The notes under the pieces: generated by a model
What the model saw: the letters and a program-made list of their open reading frames with translations, nothing else
The model's database searches: none
What the model was told of the DNA's origin: nothing
Source: Candidatus Aminicenantota bacterium
Lineage (GTDB): Bacteria; Acidobacteriota; Aminicenantia; UBA2199
Assembly: GCA_029938635.1 (NCBI GenBank)
Contig: JAOZUQ010000013.1
Coordinates: 6,805 to 55,504 of the forward strand
Length of the DNA: 48,700 bases
Direction of reading: 5' to 3'
Shown here: positions 41,505 through 48,700 of the stretch, piece after piece
Layout of the letters: each line of letters opens with the position of its first letter
Numbering within the stretch: the stretch's first letter is position 1
Translations under genes and position numbers: made by a program

Positions 41505-41996
41505 ATGAACTTATCGGACTGGCAGAAACAGAAAATTGAGATCCTTGCTCAATACCAGGAAATATTAGCAGATATTTATACTTTGTTAAGTGAAAAGGTC
41601 CCAGGATGTAATGGTTTATTTTTAAATATTGCAATTAAGAATTTAAAATATAGTTATTGGCTGAGATCAGTTCCCGAAAAGATATTGAAGGGGCAATATG
41701 AATATGAAATGCTGAGATTTAAAATTGAATCAGTTACAACCGGAATAAATTACCTGATCGGTCAATTTCATAGCATCAAGAAGAACAACATTTCAACAAG
41801 TCAGGCGATTGGAATATTAAAAGGGATAGAATCAGGTGATATGGCAAAAAAATTCCACGAAATTGTTTTTACTACAAATGAATTTTCAAGAGAATTGGAA
41901 GATATAAAAAATGAAATTAAATCTGAAAAAATTGATACTTTGAGATCACTCCAGTCAGTTGTTATCAGTTCGTATGAAAATTCTATTCACTGTTAG
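41505..41996 (+). CDS. Hypothetical helical protein
   Basis: A 163-residue, almost all-helical soluble protein with no signal peptide. The order of long amphipathic helices and stretches such as YQEILADIYTLLSEKVPG recall ferritin-like four-helix bundles, but the paired Glu/His metal ligands are not evident. I do not recognise it. An AGGAGG site lies close before the ATG. A TTGACA stands at 41466-41471 without a good -10. It is divergent to the tetraheme cytochrome. Confidence 0.6.
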   Translation: MNLSDWQKQKIEILAQYQEILADIYTLLSEKVPGCNGLFLNIAIKNLKYSYWLRSVPEKILKGQYEYEMLRFKIESVTTGINYLIGQFHSIKKNNISTSQAIGILKGIESGDMAKKFHEIVFTTNEFSRELEDIKNEIKSEKIDTLRSLQSVVISSYENSIHC

Positions 41997-42075
41997 TTTT
42001 GGATTAAATCTTACCAGATAGCCAGGATCCCTCCATTTATCATGAAAATTTATTAATTACATAAGAGCAGAAATG

Positions 42076-42891
42076 CTATTCCGGGAAATGATCTTTAAGC
42101 CTGATGAATTCTTCTTCTCTGATCGACTTGCTTTTGAATAGTCTGTCTATAAGAAGATTTGCCCTCCACATTAAATACCCGGAATCAGAAAGAGGTGTAA
42201 CTCGAAGCGGTTTCGGGATCACCGATATTAAACGTATTATTTCTGTATTGCTCAATTGGTCAACTCTTTTGCTGAAAAAGAATTCTGATGCAGCTTCTAC
42301 ACCAAATATTCCCCTGCCGAATTCAATAACATTCAGATAAAGTTCGAGAATTCTGTTCTTGGATAAATGTTTCTCAAGCCTCTTTGCAATAAAAAATTCT
42401 TTTATTTTCCTGTAATAGGATTTCTCGGTAGATAGATAAAGGTTTTTAGCAAGTTGTTGAGTGATGGTACTGCCGCCTCTCGATTTTTTACCTGAACTAA
42501 AATTCTTTTTTATTGATTCTTTCAGTTCATAATAATCGATCCCTTTATGATTGTAAAAATCAATATCCTCTGAAACAATGACAGTTCTTTTTAAAAATGG
42601 AGGGATCTGATCGAAGGGTGCCCATTTTTTCAGAACCCTGAGATTCCTGTTTTGGCTTGAGTTCTCATTGATCCTCTGATCTATCATGGATGTAGTCACG
42701 GGAATCTTTTTAAGAAATTCTCTTACATCCGGAAGAGATAAGAAAAAACTTAATATCATAGTTAAAAGAATTAAAGTCAGAGTTAAGAATAGAGAGATGA
42801 TTCTTCTATTAATGATAAAATTATATGCAGATAAAAAACATGATTTAACTTTGGATGAAAAGAATAATTTAACTGGTGAAAAGATTCTCAT
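42076..42891 (-). CDS. mtgA: Monofunctional peptidoglycan glycosyltransferase (GT51)
   Basis: A 271-residue GT51 enzyme that polymerises lipid II into glycan strands in the periplasm. One membrane helix (about 31-52) is followed by the transglycosylase domain: VIVSEDIDFYNHKGID (105-119) with the catalytic Glu108, RGGSTITQQLAKNLYL (138-153) and ELYLNVIEFGRGIFG. There is no transpeptidase domain, and the length is that of MtgA. No ribosome site precedes the ATG. A TACAAT box six bases upstream predicts a leaderless transcript. Confidence 0.93.
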   Translation of the reverse strand: MRIFSPVKLFFSSKVKSCFLSAYNFIINRRIISLFLTLTLILLTMILSFFLSLPDVREFLKKIPVTTSMIDQRINENSSQNRNLRVLKKWAPFDQIPPFLKRTVIVSEDIDFYNHKGIDYYELKESIKKNFSSGKKSRGGSTITQQLAKNLYLSTEKSYYRKIKEFFIAKRLEKHLSKNRILELYLNVIEFGRGIFGVEAASEFFFSKRVDQLSNTEIIRLISVIPKPLRVTPLSDSGYLMWRANLLIDRLFKSKSIREEEFIRLKDHFPE

Positions 42892-42897
42892 AAATAT

Positions 42898-42903
42898 ATT
42901 GTA
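42898..42903 (-). promoter_or_regulatory. -10 box of mtgA, predicted leaderless
   Basis: TACAAT on the minus strand ends six bases before the ATG at 42891. The base pattern 17 upstream (TTTATA) is a weak -35. Confidence 0.35.
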
Positions 42904-43029
42904 GTTTATCCTGAAAACAATATAAACATTTAATGTTCACTGACCGTATTAAGAAGAATATTTAAAAATGTTGGAAATGTATGTTAAAATATAACTTAAA
43001 ATACAGAAAATTGTATTAAGGAGTGTTAA

Positions 43030-43500
43030 ATGAAGAAACTTACTTTGATCTTAGTGATCTTACTTTTTTCAATAAATATATTTCCATTATCAGGTCCTGC
43101 AATAGATTTTAAAGCAATGGACATTGATGGAAACACGGTTGAGTTGAGCAAATACAAAGGTAAAGTAGTGATACTTGATTTCTGGGCTACATGGTGCTCT
43201 CCCTGCATTAAAGAGATCCCGAATCTGAAAAAGATCTATTCTGAATTCAAGGATGAAGAGTTTGAGATAATAAGTATTGCACTCGAAAGAAAACCCAAAG
43301 AACATGCAATTAAATTTGTTGCTGACAGAGGAATGAGTTGGGTTCACATTATAGATAAAGATAAAGGAAGAGAGATCGCAACAGAATATAAGATCCGCTA
43401 TATCCCGACTATGTATGTGGTCGGAAAGAAAGGAGATGTTCTTGCTTCAGGCCTGAGAGGGGATAAACTGAAGGAAAAGATCTCTGAATTGTTGAAATAG
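43030..43500 (+). CDS. TlpA/ResA-type periplasmic thioredoxin-like protein
   Basis: A 156-residue exported protein. The signal peptide covers about residues 1-20. The thioredoxin fold has the redox pair Cys56 and Cys59 in WATWCSPC and the cis-Pro in RYIPTMYVV. Members act as reductants in cytochrome c maturation or as general disulfide reductases or peroxidases. No cytochrome-maturation genes are adjacent. AAGGAG precedes the ATG. The next gene starts 27 bases later and may be cotranscribed. Confidence 0.87.
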   Translation: MKKLTLILVILLFSINIFPLSGPAIDFKAMDIDGNTVELSKYKGKVVILDFWATWCSPCIKEIPNLKKIYSEFKDEEFEIISIALERKPKEHAIKFVADRGMSWVHIIDKDKGREIATEYKIRYIPTMYVVGKKGDVLASGLRGDKLKEKISELLK

Positions 43501-43527
43501 TCATCCGGATATTCTAACATTGGAGAA

Positions 43528-44811
43528 ATGTCTCCAGGTTATAGTACAAAAATATATAAAAGCAGAAAAAGACCGGTATTAGTATATATCCTTATTCCTA
43601 TTATTGTTCTTGCCATATCCGGCTTCATATATCTGAATAAGAGCCAAAATGAAGTTATAATTTCAGATACTGTTCATGAAAATAAATCTGAACCTGAAGA
43701 GAAGATTTCCAGACCTGAAAAAATTGAGAGCAGAAAAGTTGAAGATGAGCTTTTAATAGTCCCGGAGGAAAATCTACCCTCTGAACAGAACGATTCGGGG
43801 GAAGAAAAAACAACCAGAGTCGAGCTGCTTTCAATACAGAACAGGGCCCTGTTCTATACAAAGAGAAAGGAATACGATAAAGCTATTAATGAATATAACA
43901 TTCTTCTGAATTATAACAAAAGGTTTCTGACGATAATCGGAATGTGTTATTACTGGATGAATGAAAATGAAGAAGCTGTAAGTTTCCTGAAAGATGCTGA
44001 TGATCTTGAATACTATCCCTATAGAACAAAAAAATTCCTTGCATTAGCTTATTATAGATTAAATGATCTTGCAACAAGCCTCGAATATGCTGAAGATGCA
44101 ATAGAATATGGTCAGGATGGTGAATTAAAACAACTTATTGCAAAGTTGAAACGCGAAGAGAATGTAATGAAGGGTTATAAAGATCTCGGAACAGAAAATT
44201 TTCTGATCCAGTTCAGCAGAGAGGAACATGATGAGACAAGAACAATTGTTTCTGATTACCTGAAGGAAGCTTATAGAGTGATAGGAAAAGAACTCGACTA
44301 TTTCCCCAACAAACAATTTGTAGTCATACTTTATAATGAAAGAGATTTCTTTGATGTCACAAGAGCGCCCGGATGGGCAGGTGGTTTGTATGACGGTAAG
44401 ATCAGGTTGCCTGTAGGAGGTTTGTCAGGCCCTAATGATATATTGAAAAATGTAATATTTCATGAATTTACCCATGCACTTATCTCTGAGATCACTCAAA
44501 AATGTCCACTCTGGATAAATGAAGGGCTTGCAGAATATTTTTCTTCCGCTGAAATTAACCTGAATATTAAAAAGCCGATACCACTAAAATATCTGGAGAA
44601 AAGATTTCCTTCAGGAAATGTGGCTTATATATCTCTTGCATACAGGACAAGTCATTCGGCAGTCAACTACATGATCGACAAGTATGGTATGTATTCTATT
44701 TTGGAACTTCTGGAGAATTTTGGTGAAGGTATGGATATTAGCAAGGCTTTCGAATCTGTTTTGTATATTTCATATGATGATTTTGTATCTGAATGGGGGA
44801 AACAATTTTGA
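43528..44811 (+). CDS. Membrane-anchored TPR protein with gluzincin-type metalloprotease domain
   Basis: A 427-residue protein. One membrane helix (about 17-36) is followed by an acidic linker (40-97) and a TPR-like region (about 100-210). A Peptidase_MA-like domain comes next, with the zinc motif FHEFTHALIS (311-320: His312, Glu313, His316) and a downstream NEGLAEYF whose Glu should be the third ligand. It probably acts in the periplasm on unknown substrates. A GGAG lies just three bases before the ATG, so translation may be weak or coupled. The YigZ gene overlaps or abuts its end. Confidence 0.78.
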   Translation: MSPGYSTKIYKSRKRPVLVYILIPIIVLAISGFIYLNKSQNEVIISDTVHENKSEPEEKISRPEKIESRKVEDELLIVPEENLPSEQNDSGEEKTTRVELLSIQNRALFYTKRKEYDKAINEYNILLNYNKRFLTIIGMCYYWMNENEEAVSFLKDADDLEYYPYRTKKFLALAYYRLNDLATSLEYAEDAIEYGQDGELKQLIAKLKREENVMKGYKDLGTENFLIQFSREEHDETRTIVSDYLKEAYRVIGKELDYFPNKQFVVILYNERDFFDVTRAPGWAGGLYDGKIRLPVGGLSGPNDILKNVIFHEFTHALISEITQKCPLWINEGLAEYFSSAEINLNIKKPIPLKYLEKRFPSGNVAYISLAYRTSHSAVNYMIDKYGMYSILELLENFGEGMDISKAFESVLYISYDDFVSEWGKQF

Positions 44812-45419
44812 GCAATCAAGAAGATTTCCTGACCATAAAATCTTCAAAAGGGCCATATGAATTTAAAGAAAAAGGTTCGAGGTTTATCTCATTTATTTAC
44901 CCGGTATCAGATAGTTCGAAAGCAGAAGTAATTATTGGAGATTATAAAAAAAAGTATTATGATTCTACTCATGTTTGTTTCGGATATAGAATAGGGGATG
45001 GAGAGGAAAAACATATAAGATATAGTGATGACGGAGAACCGTCAGGGACAGCAGGCCTTCCAATAATAAATGAGATCAAAGGGAAAGAACTTTTCAATGT
45101 CCTGGTAATTGTAATCAGATATTATGGAGGTACAAAGCTGGGGACAGGCGGCCTGGGGAGAGCTTACCGGGATTCGGCAAAACTTTCAGTGCAAGATGCT
45201 TCAATTGTAAAAACAATTATAAAAAGATCTCAAAAAATAGTTATTCCTTACAATTTTATGAGCGAGCTGATGAAGGTTGTGAAGAAGTTTTCAATTGAAA
45301 TAGTAGATAAAAAATATGACAATAACGGAATTGAAGTAGATTTAAGTATCCCTGTAAAGAACTATGAAAAAGTCAGGGATACTCTCATAAACTTAAGTAA
45401 AGGAAAAATAGAATTTTAA
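44808..45419 (+). CDS. YigZ/IMPACT (UPF0029) family protein
   Basis: A 203-residue protein with the UPF0029 core: HIRYSDDGEPSGTAGLPI and VIRYYGGTKLGTGGLGRAY. These stretches are almost invariant in YigZ/YvyE proteins. A ferredoxin-fold C-terminal domain follows (about 135-203). The function is unclear; eukaryotic IMPACT regulates GCN2, and bacterial members are thought to touch translation or RNA. I prefer the TTG at 44808, which overlaps the upstream TGA and has GGGGGA seven bases before it. The ATG at 44793 is possible. Confidence 0.9.
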   Translation: MSNQEDFLTIKSSKGPYEFKEKGSRFISFIYPVSDSSKAEVIIGDYKKKYYDSTHVCFGYRIGDGEEKHIRYSDDGEPSGTAGLPIINEIKGKELFNVLVIVIRYYGGTKLGTGGLGRAYRDSAKLSVQDASIVKTIIKRSQKIVIPYNFMSELMKVVKKFSIEIVDKKYDNNGIEVDLSIPVKNYEKVRDTLINLSKGKIEF

Positions 45420-45425
45420 ATGCTT

Positions 45426-46460
45426 CTATTTTTTCCTTTTTTCAATATCTTTTAAAAATACTTTATAAATTTCAACATCAGCTGAACCCGGGAATTTTTC
45501 AATAAGTAGTTTATAATACTTTATTGAATTATCTATGTCTTTCTTAAGATAGTAGAAATTGCCAAGCAATACATAGGCATTTTCAAGAGTCGGGCTCTTT
45601 TCAATTGCAAAAAGGAGGTTTGCTTCGACCCCTGTTTCAGCTTTTGCCATATCAATAACTTTTTTATTGCTCTGTTTAAGATTTTTTCTGTTCTTTGCTT
45701 TCTCTATTTTGTCTATCTTTACTTTAAGAGTATTGAAATTATTCATGCCAAGAATATATTTTGCAAATCCGAGATACTTATTATCAAGATTTTCTTTGTT
45801 AATATCTGCAAAAATTGTGAGATACTTGTTTGAGTTTTCTATATCTTCCAATTGTGAATAGTTTAGGCCGATCAAATAATTTGCGGTGGAATAAAAATTC
45901 TTGAATAATTCCTGTGCAGTCGGAGCATTAACAAATTTAAGAAGATACTCATTGGACATTTCAGCTTTACGGAGTTGGAAAAAATTAAATCCGATCCTGT
46001 AATCAAGTTCTGTTAAAAGTTTTGCATCAATTTCTTTAATGCCTTCAACTATAGAAAGATCTATGAATAGCTCATTAGCATCCGCGATCTTTCTCTCACG
46101 TAAGAGGGAACTGCCATACTTGAGAGTTGTATCTATAAGGGCTTTTTTTGCATTTTCATTAGCAGCATTCAGTTTGAGAGTAGTCTTAAGCTCTTCAAGT
46201 GCGCCTTTATAATTCTTTTTAAATGCATGGATAGAAGCGATCTTGTAATGGACAGTCTCCATGTCCTGGTGGATCTCAAGAGCCTGTTTGTACAATTCCA
46301 TCGCCTTATCGTACTCTTTTTTCTTAGTGGCTTTATCACCCTTTTTTTCAAGTTTCAATGCTTTTTTTGGAATTTTCACATCTTCAGCAGAGATTATTCC
46401 GCTAAATGTACTGATAAAAAATATTATTGCTATTAGTAGTACCAGGTTTTTTTTGTTCAT
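45426..46460 (-). CDS. Exported TPR-repeat protein
   Basis: A 344-residue protein with a signal peptide (about 1-24) and several TPR units: EKKGDKATKKKEYDKAMELY, then YKIASIHAFKKNYKGALEEL, and a C-terminal AYVLLGNFYYLKKDIDNSIKYY. The middle is less regular. It is probably a periplasmic protein-protein interaction scaffold. CAGGAG precedes the ATG. Its stop lies seven bases from that of the convergent YigZ gene with no terminator between. Confidence 0.8.
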   Translation of the reverse strand: MNKKNLVLLIAIIFFISTFSGIISAEDVKIPKKALKLEKKGDKATKKKEYDKAMELYKQALEIHQDMETVHYKIASIHAFKKNYKGALEELKTTLKLNAANENAKKALIDTTLKYGSSLLRERKIADANELFIDLSIVEGIKEIDAKLLTELDYRIGFNFFQLRKAEMSNEYLLKFVNAPTAQELFKNFYSTANYLIGLNYSQLEDIENSNKYLTIFADINKENLDNKYLGFAKYILGMNNFNTLKVKIDKIEKAKNRKNLKQSNKKVIDMAKAETGVEANLLFAIEKSPTLENAYVLLGNFYYLKKDIDNSIKYYKLLIEKFPGSADVEIYKVFLKDIEKRKK

Positions 46461-46553
46461 TTATATCTCCTGTTTTTTTTTCAGAAGTATATAACCTTTT
46501 TCAGAAAAAGAAAAGTTTTTAATTTAATTATTTTCAAAAGCCTGAATATAAGC

Positions 46554-46559
46554 TATAAT
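46554..46559 (+). promoter_or_regulatory. -10 box close to the phosphoesterase start
   Basis: A perfect TATAAT stands 12 bases before the ATG at 46572. The predicted leader is about six bases with no ribosome site. A weak TTTTCA lies 17 bases upstream. Confidence 0.4.
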
Positions 46560-46571
46560 GAACTCCAAATT

Positions 46572-47699
46572 ATGGGAAGATTAATTTCATTTCTGGTATT
46601 CTTTGTTATTTTTTTCGGAGTAATGTTCGGAATACATTATTTTATATTTCAGGTGATAACAAAGAATCTTACTTTATCAAATAAAACTATTCAATGGATA
46701 AAGTGGCTATTCATACTCTCGGGTATTTCAATTATAGCAGGGCAAATGCTGAGCCGGTTCCTCAATATTCACTTCGTTCAATATTACGGCTATGTATGGC
46801 TCGGAGTAATCTCAATTACTTTTGCCGTATTTATGGTTGCATCTCTTTTGAAAATTATTATTCCTTCCGCATCCGGGATCATAGTGCTGACTGCACTTGT
46901 TATCTCATTACTTATATCAATTTATTCGTTTGTAAATAATATGAAAGAGCCGGTTCTAAGAGAAGTTGAAATAGTTACAACGAAATCAACAGGAGTGAAC
47001 GGAGAATTCACAATATTACAATTATCAGATGTTCATATCGATGGATCAACAAGTCAGAAAGATATGAAAAATCTTGTGAAAAGGGTAAATGCATTATCTC
47101 CTGATATTATAGTGATAACCGGGGATCTTATAGATGGCCGAATTGAAAAAAAAAGTGCGATCAATCTCATATTAAAAAATCTTAAATCGAGTAATGGTAT
47201 CTATGCAGTTACCGGAAATCATGAATATTATTCCGGAATTGACAACTTTCTTGTTTTTACAAAAAGAACGGGGATAAAAGTCCTGTTTGATGAATATATT
47301 GATATTACTGAAAATATTTCTCTTTATGGTATGAAAGATGAAACATCAAATAACTCACGCAGATCGAATTGGACAGCAGATGTACTTGATATAGTGAATA
47401 AAGATAAATTCAATATATTGATAGGACACAGGCCTTACGGGATTGAAAAAAATGGAGGAAAGGGGATAGATCTGCAAATGGCAGGTCACACCCATGCGGG
47501 GCAGATCCCACCAATGGACCTTCTGGTCCAGCTGGTTTACAGATATCCCTACGGACTCTACAGATCAGGAAATTCTTTTATTTACACTTCAACCGGTACC
47601 GGAGTATGGGGCCCGCCAATGAGATTTCTTTCAAATTCGGAGATCGTTCTTTATAGAATTATACAAGGGAAAAAGATTTCCGGTAGAATATCAAAATAA
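46572..47699 (+). CDS. Membrane metallophosphoesterase (YkuE-like)
   Basis: A 375-residue protein. Four N-terminal membrane helices (about 5-28, 42-60, 73-95, 100-120) carry a calcineurin-like phosphoesterase domain. The metal-site motifs are LQLSDVHIDG (149-158), TGDLIDG (183-189), TGNHEYY (214-220), IGHRPYG and AGHTHAGQ. Members cleave phosphodiesters such as UDP-diacylglucosamine or unknown lipids; YkuE-type proteins have no firm substrate. No ribosome site precedes the ATG. The gene is alone between a divergent TPR gene and acsA. Confidence 0.88.
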   Translation: MGRLISFLVFFVIFFGVMFGIHYFIFQVITKNLTLSNKTIQWIKWLFILSGISIIAGQMLSRFLNIHFVQYYGYVWLGVISITFAVFMVASLLKIIIPSASGIIVLTALVISLLISIYSFVNNMKEPVLREVEIVTTKSTGVNGEFTILQLSDVHIDGSTSQKDMKNLVKRVNALSPDIIVITGDLIDGRIEKKSAINLILKNLKSSNGIYAVTGNHEYYSGIDNFLVFTKRTGIKVLFDEYIDITENISLYGMKDETSNNSRRSNWTADVLDIVNKDKFNILIGHRPYGIEKNGGKGIDLQMAGHTHAGQIPPMDLLVQLVYRYPYGLYRSGNSFIYTSTGTGVWGPPMRFLSNSEIVLYRIIQGKKISGRISK

Positions 47700-47733
47700 C
47701 TTTTTAAATTTACGTTTAAAATTAAATATTTTC

Positions 47734-47762
47734 TTGACTTTTATGGGGGTATACTCTATAAA
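47734..47762 (+). promoter_or_regulatory. Promoter of acetyl-CoA synthetase
   Basis: TTGACT (47734-47739), exactly 17 bases, TATAAA (47757-47762). Each hexamer matches five of six. The leader is about 60 bases and ends in a perfect AGGAGG (47816-47821). Confidence 0.6.
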
Positions 47763-47829
47763 TTATTTTTAATTTTTCATTGATATTCAATACTATCAAA
47801 CTATTAAAAATACTTAGGAGGTTTTTTTT

Positions 47830-48700
47830 ATGAACAACATGGGACCTTATGATGAGATCAGAAAAAAATTCAACTGGAAAATATCTGAAGACGAACTTGA
47901 TTACAAAGAGGGAGACGATATAAACATAGGATGGTATTGTTCCGACAGGATATGCAATCAGGGAAAAGCTGATAAAGATGCCCTTATATGGCAGGGGTTT
48001 TCCGGGGAAGTTAAAAAATACACGTTTAATGACAGCAGGATCATCACGAATACTATTGCATCGTTTCTTCAAAAAACCGGAGTTGAAAGTGGTGACAGGG
48101 TGTGTCTTTTCATGGACAAAATTCCGGAACTTTATTTCGGTTTCCTCGGTATTTTAAAAATGGGCGGGATCGCACAGCCGCTTTTCAGTGCTTTCGGAGG
48201 CGAGTCTCTTATTACAAGATTGGAAGATGCAGAAACAAAAGCAATAATAACGCAGAAAAAGCATCTCGGTAAAGTAAGAAAGATCCGTGATGAACTTCCG
48301 GGGCTTGAATATATCATTGTAGTTGATCATGATGGTAATAAACCTTTGAAAGAACGTGAAATTGCTTTTTCAATGGAAAATTCTGAAAAAGTTGAAGAGT
48401 ATAGTGTATTCAGATCAAAAGCTGAAACTCCATCCGTATTGCATTACACATCAGGTACAACAGGTCAGCCAAAAGGGGCTCAGCATGTTCACTATTCTCT
48501 TATTTCACAATATATTTCATCAAAATATGTACTTGACCTTAAAGAAGATGATATTTACTGGTGTACTGCAGACCCGGGTTGGGTAACAGGAACATCTTAT
48601 GGTATTATTGGCCCTTGGAGTCTTGGAATAACACAGTGTGTACTGGATGTTGGATTTGGTGCAGAAAACTGGTATAAGTTCATTCAAAAGAATAAAATCT
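47830..48700 (+). CDS. acsA: Acetyl-CoA synthetase (AMP-forming), 5' part only
   Basis: The frame opens at the ATG at 47830, eight bases after AGGAGG, and runs off the right edge after 290 codons. The visible part holds the adenylate-forming P-loop YTSGTTGQPKGAQH, then HYSLISQYISSKYVLDL and YWCTADPGWVTGTSYGI. This is the pattern of AcsA-type acetyl-CoA synthetase (acetate plus ATP plus CoA to acetyl-CoA). A propionyl-CoA synthetase or medium-chain ligase cannot be excluded without the C-terminal half. It has its own promoter. Confidence 0.9.
   Translation, partial: MNNMGPYDEIRKKFNWKISEDELDYKEGDDINIGWYCSDRICNQGKADKDALIWQGFSGEVKKYTFNDSRIITNTIASFLQKTGVESGDRVCLFMDKIPELYFGFLGILKMGGIAQPLFSAFGGESLITRLEDAETKAIITQKKHLGKVRKIRDELPGLEYIIVVDHDGNKPLKEREIAFSMENSEKVEEYSVFRSKAETPSVLHYTSGTTGQPKGAQHVHYSLISQYISSKYVLDLKEDDIYWCTADPGWVTGTSYGIIGPWSLGITQCVLDVGFGAENWYKFIQKNKI

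Overview
This A+T-rich window looks like a chromosomal segment of a diderm, probably anaerobic or facultative, heterotrophic bacterium. The diderm call rests on a monofunctional peptidoglycan transglycosylase, a small exported beta-rich protein, a periplasmic-type tetraheme cytochrome c and a TlpA-type thioredoxin. The code is standard, with TGA used as stop. I see no rRNA, tRNA, CRISPR array, phage gene or insertion sequence. I cannot name a phylum with confidence.

Layout. 1-2030 (minus): start of a Sua5/YrdC gene behind sppA. 2166-7539 (plus): an HcnA/HcnB-like iron-sulfur/FAD pair, then a three-gene biotin-dependent acyl-CoA carboxylase (carboxyltransferase, biotin carboxylase, biotin carrier). 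7563-16142 (plus): surface-glycan block with two tandem paralogous GT4 enzymes, a third GT4, a small 2x[4Fe-4S] protein, a GT2 enzyme, a membrane glycosyltransferase-like protein with a TPR tail, and a sulfatase-superfamily protein with Thr at the nucleophile site. 16234-17496: Kbl-like enzyme, followed by four 22-bp tandem repeats. 23363-17605 (minus): P-loop kinase-like protein, double-domain ThyX, glutamate dehydrogenase, PEP/pyruvate-binding protein. 23516-25373: BaiN-like flavoprotein and nitroreductase. 25583-31253: GT4-toroid fusion, GH130, GT4 and a convergent long GH130, probably a mannan/mannoside system. 31273-32754 (minus): divergent glutamine synthetase upstream of that long GH130. 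32920-36205: POT transporter, unknown protein, AMMECR1, YjbQ, SemiSWEET. 36267-37353 (minus): HAAS membrane protein and PadR regulator with a clear operator. 37512-47699: mostly envelope and stress genes (YpfJ metalloprotease, zinc ribbons, two cold-shock proteins, tetraheme cytochrome, MtgA, TlpA, TPR-metalloprotease, YigZ, TPR protein, metallophosphoesterase). 47830-end: start of acetyl-CoA synthetase.

How the parts may work together. The carboxylase, acetyl-CoA synthetase, glutamate dehydrogenase, Kbl and POT transporter fit peptide and amino-acid catabolism feeding acyl-CoA pools. The GT4/GH130 block may make and phosphorolyse an intracellular manno-oligosaccharide. Two regulatory themes stand out. 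Several genes without a Shine-Dalgarno sequence have a -10 box six bases before the start codon, which predicts leaderless mRNAs. A strong terminator-like hairpin also lies inside the 5' end of one such gene.
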